Below are positions 1 to 6,813 of a stretch of DNA of 12,566 nucleotides, in pieces. The stretch is from the NCBI GenBank assembly GCA_003024985.2, contig PXIH01S0055904.1, one strand, 5' to 3'. The translations under genes were made by a program, and so were the position numbers. Under the pieces are notes generated by a model. It was not told the DNA's origin. It saw only the letters and a list, made by a program, of their open reading frames with translations, and searched no databases. The stretch's first letter is position 1. The number at the start of each line of letters is the position of its first letter. The DNA is from Euperipatoides rowelli. Taxonomy: Eukaryota; Onychophora; Udeonychophora; Euonychophora; Peripatopsidae.

Positions 1-225
1 AGATAATTAGCAATTGATTTATTATTAATTATTTTTAAAGCTTTTTTTTTTATATGTTCAAGTTCCTCACTTTGTGCTTTAGTTAATGCACCAGCCCACA
101 CAGGGCACAACAATATTCCATTAGAGGCCTAATAAAGACCTTATAAGCTTGGATTAATATTAAATGATTAGCTACATATTGTTTGAGTCTATATAGAAGA
201 TACATGCAGACTATTAAAACAGTAA
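1..225 (-). pseudogene. LINE reverse transcriptase C-terminal fragment (CR1/Jockey-like)
   Basis: Read on the minus strand, this stretch encodes the end of a non-LTR retrotransposon reverse transcriptase, the enzyme that copies element RNA into DNA at a nicked target. The visible peptide runs RLKQYVANHLILIQAYKVF, then IRPLMEYCCALCG, then after a one-base frame change GALTKAQSEELEHIKKKAL. The pattern 'IRPxxEY...(W)xxxLT..Q...LE.IQK.AL' is the conserved thumb block after the palm domain in CR1, L2 and Jockey-type elements. The usual Trp after the EY block is Cys here. The fragment continues past the window start, so its 3' end is unseen. Upstream of about position 225 homology fades into AT-rich sequence, so this copy lacks the rest of the palm locally. 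It is clearly dead. Assignment to the broad family is firm; the exact clade is inference. Confidence 0.8.
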
Positions 226-575
226 AAAATGACAACGATAGAATATTGATATGTTTTGTTGTGTTCTAGACAGATCTGTTACAAGTTTTGAACTACAACT
301 TATGCTGTTTTAAATGATAAACCAAAACTTTGTAATAATGAGAGTAAGAATTCTTCAACCTATATGTGTGCCTATATTAAAGATTAAATTTTCAAAAGTG
401 TATTCAAACAGTTTATTATAGCTCACCATAAATTTCATTGTTGTGGCAATTCCAGAGTATTGCCAGAGCACAGAAGCCGTTTATAGGTATCACTCTGAAA
501 CTGAAAACAATTTTCTGAATAATAAGTAGTGACCTGCTTGTATTTGTTAAAATACACTAGGACTTATTATTATAT
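226..575. other. AT-rich spacer, no gene seen
   Basis: No open frame of useful length, RNA gene or clear repeat structure was recognised on either strand. It may include the unrecognisable remainder of the LINE fragment to its left. Confidence 0.5.
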
Positions 576-640
576 AACTATGGACAGCTCTTTAAGACAA
601 TATCTAGTTAAATTAGAAGCAGTAACGATTGAAAGGCCTT
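576..640 (+). repeat. Direct repeat, copy 1
   Basis: The segment starting ATAACTATGGACAGC, with CTTTAAGAC and TCTAGTTAAA following, recurs in the same order and spacing at 976-1040 (ATAACTATGAATGGTC, CTTTAAGACC, TCTAGTTAAA). Both copies end near GAAAGGCC. Copies are diverged, with several substitutions and small gaps. The left end of the MITE-like element (628) lies inside this copy's right end. Confidence 0.6.
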
Positions 641-916
641 ATAAAACTTTTGCTGCGTTTTTAACATCTGCGCATATATTTCTGTCATTATGGTAGATAG
701 ATTTTTCTGGAAATTGGATCAAAATTATCGAAATCGTTCAAAAACGATTATTTTACCCCTTCATCATCATAGGGTTGGGGAAAAAGTGGGTTTAATATGT
801 AGTTGGAGTTAGGGTTAAGGGTTGTGGTAAGGTTAGGACTGTAAACAAAAAAAATATGGCTGCTATTCATCTTGATAATGTGACTAAAGTTCTATAAGGC
901 CTTTCAATTTTTAACG
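620..916. mobile_element. MITE-like element with 25-bp terminal inverted repeats
   Basis: The left end 628-652 (ATTGAAAGGCCTTATA then AACTTT) is matched in reverse complement by 884-908, with 23 of 25 bases identical. The unit is 281 bp and has no coding capacity, as expected for a miniature inverted-repeat transposable element moved by a transposase encoded elsewhere. The flanking octamers CAGTAACG (620-627) and TTTTAACG (909-916) share TAACG. They could be a decayed 8-bp target-site duplication of the hAT kind or a 5-bp one. The interior has a G-rich stretch with GTTAGGGTTAAGGG (808-821). The inverted ends are seen directly; the superfamily is inferred and weak. Confidence 0.65.
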
Positions 917-975
917 CCTTGTGTTAAATTAGGTTAGCTATTGATCAACCTTTAAGTAATATCTTGTTACATTCG

Positions 976-1040
976 TTTATATAACTATGAATGGTCCTTT
1001 AAGACCATCTCTAGTTAAAACAAATACTAGAGGAAAGGCC
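976..1040 (+). repeat. Direct repeat, copy 2
   Basis: Diverged second copy of the 576-640 segment, about 400 bp downstream. It contains a short perfect hairpin, ATGGTC-CTTTAA-GACCAT (988-1005), only partly kept in copy 1. No MITE end follows it beyond the shared GAAAGGCC. Confidence 0.55.
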
Positions 1041-1042
1041 AT

Positions 1043-2136
1043 CTTTTTTTCTTGGAAGGAAAGTGCTGAAAAAATAAACTAATAACATCTAAATTAAAAA
1101 CTCAATATTTCTGAACATTACAAGTATAAGAAATTTGGATTATCAGTTTACCAATCATAGGATTGTAAAAATTGTAAAGGTCATAGTTCACATGTTTATC
1201 ATTACAGTTCTTTTTATTTATTTTTTTAAAAGACTTCTCCCTTTGGAGGGAATATATATATATATATATATTTAATTTTATTTAAAAACAGACCATTATA
1301 TCTCTCATGGAGAGTAAAGAAATACAGGGTATAAAAACAATAAAATCAAAAAACATTACATTATTCCTAAATATTATGCAAATCGATAATTCTACACTTT
1401 TAACAAAAAAAAAATGAAATAAACAAAATTGATTCAAAGATTTTCAATATGGTATTATAAAAGAAAGAAATGAGAATATTTCCCGTCCTGAAGATAAATT
1501 ATCAGAAAAACCAACTATCAATTGAGAAAATTCTAGATATCAAAACAAGGAAAAATAAACAAATTTTCAAGGTTACAGAAAGAAAAGAAAATCTCATTTG
1601 TACAGATTAGCCTTATAAATTACCTCAATCATGTTGAGAATAACAGTTTATAAAGAATCTTTCTTCTTGTAATAATATTATCAAATATATTACTGTTCTT
1701 TTATAGAAAGCTTTTTTAAACTAATTCTCCATTCATTGAACAAGCAAATAACTATTTAATCAAATCTAAAATATATAAATTGCCTTGTGTTTTAGAATCA
1801 AATATTTAAATTTTTTAAATATAACCCCATTATCCAAGATAATAATAGGTAAAGGTAACTCTTTCTTGAATAAAAGTAAACATTTCATTATCTTTTAGTC
1901 TAAACCATTTATTTTGCGCTTGACCAGATACTTATTTATAAAGATATTGATATATTTTTCTTTTGTTATATTTTTTTCTACTAACCCCTTTACTACTTAA
2001 TTTATTTTTATCTTCCCCCAAAACAATCATACATTTTACTACATAAACTCACAATATCATTTTCACTCCGTTCTTCCTTAAAAAGGCCAGGAGTTTAAGC
2101 TCAAATTTGCAAATTCTAGGGGCGGTTGTACTAGAT
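1043..2136. other. AT-rich spacer with short TA microsatellite
   Basis: About 1.1 kb of A/T-rich DNA in which neither strand gives a recognisable protein or structured RNA. A (TA)n run lies at 1252-1271. Just before it is the small palindromic stretch CTCCCTTTGGAGGGA. The sequence is probably decayed repeat material, but nothing identifies it. Confidence 0.6.
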
Positions 2137-2456
2137 ATTTAAAAGTGAGTTAGAAATAAATGTAAAAAAATGTATTCCAATGAAAATAAGAAGATCAAAA
2201 GATAGGAATAATCCTAAATGGTTTACTAAATAAAGAGGTTAGAGAGGAATTTAATAAGAAGCAAAGAGCATTTANAAAATTTAAAAGTTCAAATAATGAT
2301 GAAGACAAATTAAGTTATAAATTATGTCAAAGCAAGTTTAAAAAATCTATTAGGGTTTCAAAAAAGAACCTAGAAAAAAAATTGGCTAATAATATTAATG
2401 TGGATAGTAAGTCATTTTTCTCATATGTTAGAAGCAAGCATAGGGTTAAAGAACAC
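2137..2456 (+). pseudogene. LINE ORF2 fragment: endonuclease-to-RT linker (CR1-like)
   Basis: The plus strand encodes KSELEINVKKCIPMKIRRSK, then NNPKWFTK, then after a one-base insertion EVREEFNKKQRAF, and finally LEKKLANN, KSFFSYVRSKHRVK and a TAG. The order 'P.k..r....nPkWf...v......K...y..f......d...Y...k...r..i..ak..yE..la.....ksFf.Yvr.k' is the well-known segment between the endonuclease and reverse transcriptase of CR1/Jockey-type LINEs. Neither the endonuclease (upstream) nor the GPD block and palm of the RT (downstream) can be seen next to it, so this is a short internal piece. It lies opposite in strand to the RT fragment at 1-225, which could come from the same family. One N at 2275 interrupts a codon. 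Family assignment is confident; clade is tentative. Confidence 0.78.
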
Positions 2457-2519
2457 TAGGGACAACCTCGCTGGACTATAGTCTGTTGTTGTTCGACATA
2501 TTTGTATTTGTATTTACAG
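2457..2519. other. Junction between two unrelated relics
   Basis: Short sequence of unknown origin between the end of the plus-strand LINE linker and the end of the minus-strand polymerase relic. It contains CCTCGCTGGACTATAG and the TTTGTATTTGTATTT run. No inverted repeat or duplication marking an insertion was found. Confidence 0.4.
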
Positions 2520-3463
2520 GGAAAGTGATCAAAAAGGACCAGAAGTTTGTTTATCATAAATATTATGTTCTAGTGTATCTGTTCGAGAAAACCATAATGA
2601 TTTTTATTTTTCATAAATTTGTCACATATCATGTTTAATAACTTGTTCTAAAGTTGTTGCTGATAATGTAATAGAGACATTGTCTGTGTCCATCTCACAA
2701 TATTGAAAATCTGAACGATCTACAATTTTAGCATAAAATCAAAATAAAATTGTTGAATGCACAATTTGGCATATTGGTAAAAAGATACCTAACCTATTCG
2801 GGCAAATTCATTCCAACTGTTGATTTTTCTTTTTTTATTAAATGTCATTTAATAGCAATCTGATGTACTTTCTTCGAACTGTGAAATAAATTACTATTTT
2901 ACTTTATGAGCAGCTATATTATATTCCTTATAAAAACGGCCATTTTTAAAACATTCTTTACAATTAATCTTTTTACCATAGGCAGAATTCCAAAATAATG
3001 TAATTTTTTCAGCTATGTTTATTTTATGATGATGTAACAAGGATCCTCTCCCTAAGGACTTCCCTCTCTCCAACCCTAATAAGAAGATTGCAATAAAGAT
3101 ATGGCAATGGTAGTCTGAGTATTAGTATGCTAATTGAATAAGTATAATAAATAGTAAATATATTTATGCAAATAAATACTATATAATAAATAAGATTATA
3201 GTAAATAATATTTTATTATAATAAATATATTATAATAAATATAGGTACAGCCTAGAGCCAGAGTTATGATAGAACCTATGTCCATAAAGGGCTCAATATC
3301 TTTGGGCATGATTTCTACATTTTTAAATATGGGTACATTTCTTGGAAGTAGTCCTTTAAATGTTCTGGTGTGAAAAACATCACATTCTACAAAACCAAAT
3401 AGCATCCCATTTTTAATACCCTGAAGAAGCTTGTTTTTTTTAAGAGGAAAAAGCTTTTATTAT
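2520..3463 (-). pseudogene. Family-B DNA polymerase relic, mobile-element/virus-like
   Basis: Three colinear minus-strand blocks match a family-B DNA polymerase of the type carried by large self-synthesising elements and related viruses. Block 1 (about 3270-3463) reads NGMLFGFVECDVF and later VPIFKNVEI, typical of an upstream conserved segment. Block 2 (about 2735-3040, one frame with a few in-frame stops) has NSAYGK at 2972-2989, the motif B 'NSxYG', followed by FYQYAKL and QQFYFDFM. Block 3 (2520-2735, shifted one base near 2725) has RSDFQYCEMDTDN, where MDTD at 2682-2693 is the motif C metal-binding site, followed by WFSRTD and a YDK-x4-GPF segment. The usual Ser after DTD is Asn. Blocks 1 and 2 are separated by an AT-rich repeat-like stretch (3130-3270) and are closer than expected, so part is deleted. 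Exonuclease and C-terminal parts are not seen. Dead copy; a host replicative polymerase is unlikely because the spacing and flanking motifs differ. Confidence 0.75.
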
Positions 3464-3579
3464 TTTTACATTATTACATATTTATTAATAGGTATTTATA
3501 AAATATGAAACTATACAAAGGTATGCATGGAGAGAGAGTTCAATAAGAAAATAATGGATTGACTGATTACATAGTTCAG
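3464..3579 (-). other. Probable 3' untranslated end of the large LINE
   Basis: This AT-rich stretch follows, on the minus strand, the last recognisable ORF2 residues (ending near FPWEQ at about 3590). It leads to an A-rich tract (8 A on the minus strand at 3433-3440, just inside the polymerase relic). It could be the LINE 3' UTR and tail. The exact 3' boundary and any target-site duplication cannot be placed. Confidence 0.35.
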
Positions 3580-4408
3580 ATTATTGTTCCCATGGAAAGA
3601 CTGATATTGGCAGACTTTGATTCATTGATTATTGTTGAAAATCATCTGATTTCAGAAATTGCATATCCTGGTTCCAATATTTAGCAATGTTTATTTTTAA
3701 ATATGATAAAGGATTCACTTTTATATTTTCAAATAAGAGAAGGTATCTGGTTTTCCAATTACTAAACAGTGCTGTAAATTAAAGTCTTTACACATTGGAT
3801 TCCTCAAATTACAAAATATTATTAATCTATTGAGTCATATTTAATTAAGTCAGTCAATAACATTTGGTCTATCCATAATCTAGTTGACTGAAAGTATATA
3901 CAGCCCGAGATTGAGGTGGTTGACATCTTCTTGATAATTGCAAAAGGAACAATTTGCATTTATGTTAAAATTATATTTGCATACTAGTTGGTAAGGTTTG
4001 ACATATCAATTTTAGAGTAAAGTCTAGGAAGTTGGGTGGTGTATACAACTTTATTAAATTTTTAATTAAATGATGTCCACCTATTAATGGGGGAATATTT
4101 GAATTTTTTGGATAGAAGTGCTCTCTTGCCAATTTATAGCTGATTATTGGGGTTATCTGATTGTGTGGTAATTCGTCAATTAATTTGAGTATATCTTTTA
4201 AGGCATTAAGAATGAGTGAAGCTTTTTGTCGTTTATTTGGCTTATTTGGCCGAGGTTTGTCAGTGGGAAGGGGGGGGGTCCAATTGGATGCCTGAATTTT
4301 TACAAAAGGTATCAAAGTGCACTATTGTGTTGGTTTTTATTACTCCATTAAACAATGTAATGTCTATAAGACTAGGCCATTTTTATTAAAGTGTGGATAT
4401 AATCAACA
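3580..4408 (-). pseudogene. LINE ORF2 C-terminal part (second half of split gene)
   Basis: This is the C-terminal region of the same minus-strand LINE whose endonuclease and RT lie at 6814-9190. In order it shows WPSLIDITLFNGVIKTNT (about 4340-4395), a frame change at a run of nine G (4270-4278), and a 110-codon open stretch (3971-4315). That stretch ends LKLICQTLPTSM. After another shift comes CSFCNYQEDVNH (3916-3951), a Cys-x2-Cys-x7-His zinc-knuckle remnant whose last Cys is missing. It then continues with NPMCKDFNLQHCLVIGKP and, after a further shift, INIAKYWNQDMQFL, ending near 3590. L1/Tx1-type ORF2 proteins carry just such a 'lP....l......C.fC....ED..HL' block and a terminal '.aKy.i' helix. 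At least three frameshifts and several stops make it non-functional. It is separated from the upstream half by the 4409-6813 insertion. Confidence 0.75.
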
Positions 4409-4437
4409 CCCTCTATATTCCAAAGGAAGCCTTCGCA
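4409..4437 (+). repeat. Left terminal inverted repeat of the 2.4-kb insertion
   Basis: Pairs with 6788-6813. The subterminal sequence carries a perfect palindrome CTTCCGGAAG (4454-4463) and an inverted GAAGGCC/GGCCTTC pair, giving a locally GC-rich end. Confidence 0.65.
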
Positions 4438-4539
4438 CGATGCATTGACATCACTTCCGGAAGGCCGATATATCGCATTCCCGTTTTGGCCTTCTATTCC
4501 TACTGAGGCGAAATGAGATTCTCAAAGATAAAAAATATT

Positions 4540-5350
4540 AATTAAAATCACAGAATTTTCTTTGTTATTGCCTAATAGTTGATAAAAATTCAAGATAATT
4601 TTTAAATATCTATTCTTTGATATTAAATCTCAAAGCTAAAGAGCTTAAAAGACCATGTCATTAAATAAATTCAATTAAAAAAAAAAAGCAGTCTATTATA
4701 ATTGATGCAAAAATTTTCTTTATATGCTATCTTGAGAAAAGCAATTATATTAAAAATGAATTATGTTTTTTTCATTAGATTATCTTTTAAAAAAAAAAAA
4801 AAACTCATAGTTTTCAACTTTGAGCTAAGCTTTTTTTTCTTTCTCTGGCAAATATACCATAATGTAAAACTGTCTTTTAGACAGAAATGTATAGGCTATA
4901 ATTCTCTTTAAACTAATTTCAAAATATAAAAAAAATTAAGCTAAATCGTGTGTTGGCCAATTTAATTAAACTATAATACATCATAGAATTGTTTACATTG
5001 ATGGATAATTTAAGATTACTCACATGATATGACGGACTTTTTTTAAAAAAAAAAATCTCCATGCACTCAGGTATGCACTGTATAGACTATTAGAACAATA
5101 AATACAATTTTATTTTAAATTAAAGAAATTTACATTGGGAATACATGCTTAAATTTATTTATTTATTTAATGAAAATATATAATGTATTTACAGGTATGA
5201 ATCTTTATTTTTTTTTTTTTTTTTTTTGTAGAGAGGGATTTCTCTCTAATATGATTTATTTACTATGCAAAGGAATTGCAATAAAATAAATAAATATGTG
5301 CGACTTTGAACTTGGATAATTCGGCTTAAAAGTAGATAAATAATTTAATA
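4540..5350. other. AT-rich interior of the insertion, left part
   Basis: Long A and T homopolymers dominate (for example poly-T around 5205-5228 and poly-A around 4790-4802). Short open frames here, such as the one at 4702-4911, are low-complexity Phe/Lys/Ile-rich and have no coding character. No RNA gene was recognised. Confidence 0.6.
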
Positions 5351-6160
5351 ATTATTTGATATCCTTGGTAAGAATAAAGTATATAATCAAAGAATTAATT
5401 AGGCTAATAATAGATTTTTTTTCTAGCAATAAAGTTATGTCAAGTCTGCAAGAAAACTTAAATACGATTAGGTTGATTTCTGGATGTAGCTCCTATGGCC
5501 GCTTGCACTGTTTCTTTGGGACAGTGACTTATGTATTTTATTTATTTTCTGTATATATTTTTATTTTATTTTTTATTGACGAACTGTGGAAGGACTTCTG
5601 ATGGGCAATTGTGGATTGTTTTTTTTCTTCTGGTGGATGATCTTCAGGCAGTGGATTGAGATGAATGCTGAAAGCGTAGTTTACTCAATCTAGGCCTTGT
5701 TAGAGCAATGCTTGAAAATCGCTTGATTGCTAATTGTTGTTTTCTTCTTTGGATTCATCTAACAGTTTGTGTTACTGTTAATTTTATGCATAAAAAGACT
5801 GGAATTTCTGTCTTCGGTTGTCATGTGTTTATTAGATCTCTTTGTGTAGATTTCATTCTTGGGGAGGGCTTGGTACTTTGGAATTTGCTAGTAATCGAGT
5901 ATCGTAATAGCCTCGAAGACTGTTATTGGAGTGATAAATGTTTTCATCTGGACTATTCTGTTTGAAGGATCTTTTACTCAAATGACAATTTTTATGTATT
6001 TGTTTCATGAGCTTCTTAGATCATCTTTTTCTTTTTATGATTGTAATGATTTGTTTAATTAGTATTGCAAGTTTTTAGGCCTCAACGTTTATATGCAATC
6101 ATAATTGATGGTTTTCACCTGGACGTATTAAGTTAAAAGGAAAAAGCCTGAGGAACTCTA
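5351..6160. other. Less AT-rich interior block, unidentified
   Basis: The interior changes character here: homopolymers thin out and G rises on the plus strand. Two short plus-strand open frames occur, 5356-5601 (81 codons) and 5708-5965 (85 codons). The second is rich in hydrophobic and Cys residues (NCCFLLWIHLTVCVTVNF) and could span a membrane once if it were ever made. Neither resembles a transposase or any protein I know. Both strands were translated without a recognisable match. It could be captured host sequence, an eroded transposase, or chance. Confidence 0.4.
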
Positions 6161-6168
6161 TTCTTATG

Positions 6169-6195
6169 TTATTTATTTATTTATTTATTTATTTT
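6169..6195 (+). repeat. (TTTA)n microsatellite
   Basis: About six tandem ATTT units inside the insertion. Simple repeat with no further signal. Confidence 0.85.
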
Positions 6196-6240
6196 CATTT
6201 ATGTATTTAATGGATCAATATTTATTATTTGTATTCTAAA

Positions 6241-6274
6241 AAAAAGGCCATATCCGACTGGGCTAGGCCTTTTT
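6241..6274. repeat. Perfect 9-bp inverted repeat (hairpin)
   Basis: AAAAAGGCC (6241-6249) pairs exactly with GGCCTTTTT (6266-6274) around a 16-base loop. It lies within the TIR-bounded insertion. It could form a stem in single-stranded DNA or RNA; a function is not implied. Confidence 0.7.
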
Positions 6275-6612
6275 ATCTAATTATATTTTGTGTGGTTTGA
6301 ATAAACACCTAATAATAATAGCCTATGGTACTTTACTAAAATATGAGCGGTTAGACTGGTGTAAAATAGAAATAGACTATTTATGCTAAATGTTGCCTAT
6401 TCAAACATTTATCTTTTTTTTTTAATTATAAAATATGCTATTCAATTGTAAAGAGATTCACGTGTCATTGGGACTAGTGTTTAGTTGTCACATTTAATAC
6501 CCGTAGCCTATACTACTGGTAAGCTACTGTAATATTTTAAACAATATCAATTTTGTTTAGTGTGAAGTAAGGGATGCCGTCACTTTAACAATTCTGGGGA
6601 TTACGCACACCT

Positions 6613-6639
6613 GCATGCATTCCTGTGTGCATGCATTCC
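6613..6639 (+). repeat. Short tandem duplication GCATGCATTCC
   Basis: Two exact 11-base copies, 16 bases apart, in the right subterminal part of the insertion. Transposon subterminal regions often carry repeated short motifs that bind transposase; that role here is only a possibility. Confidence 0.6.
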
Positions 6640-6787
6640 GCCTCCATTCGAGCCCTGATTGTTTATAAAAATATTCAGTAGCTTAAATAACCAGTAGTCG
6701 GTAACCATTAATGTTATTATATCTAGAAAGCACCCTCTAGTGAGCAAAATGTTGGCCTTCAGTGTCGTTTGATCCCTTTCAAGTAAA

Positions 6788-6813
6788 TGCAAAGGCTTCC
6801 TTGAATATAGAGG
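6788..6813 (-). repeat. Right terminal inverted repeat of the 2.4-kb insertion
   Basis: The reverse complement of this segment matches the left end at 4409-4437 with one mismatch and a 2-base gap. LINE coding sequence resumes immediately to its right. Confidence 0.65.

Larger units (their letters stand above)
4409..6813. mobile_element. 2.4-kb insertion with terminal inverted repeats (non-autonomous DNA transposon candidate)
   Basis: The left end (4409-4437: CCCTCTATATTC, CA, AAGGAAGCCTT, CGCA) is matched in reverse complement at 6788-6813 (CCTCTATATTC, AAGGAAGCCTT, TGCA). About 25 of 26 bases agree apart from a 2-base gap. Weaker matching continues inward: GACATCACTTCCGGAAGGCC on the left against GACACTGAAGGCC on the right. 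The ends fall exactly where the minus-strand LINE ORF2 is interrupted, which is what an insertion predicts. The interior holds no transposase that I recognise. A clean target-site duplication was not found: the flanks ATCAAC(A) and, read inverted, ATCACTAA are similar, so the true ends may lie a few bases further out. Superfamily unknown. Confidence 0.65.

Noticed and set aside
808-823. Telomere-like GTTAGGGTTAAGGGTT
   Set aside because: Only two imperfect TTAGGG-type units inside a MITE-like element; no array, so not telomeric sequence.
4454-4463. Palindrome CTTCCGGAAG resembling an ETS-type promoter site
   Set aside because: A single short motif at the end of a transposon-like insertion with no gene downstream; not enough to call a promoter.
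4702-4911. 69-codon plus-strand open frame
   Set aside because: Composed mostly of poly-A and poly-T tracts (Lys and Phe runs); no coding character.
6601-6792. 63-codon minus-strand open frame at the insertion's right end
   Set aside because: Lies in the transposon subterminal repeat region, covers the GCATGCATTCC duplication, and has no protein-like pattern.
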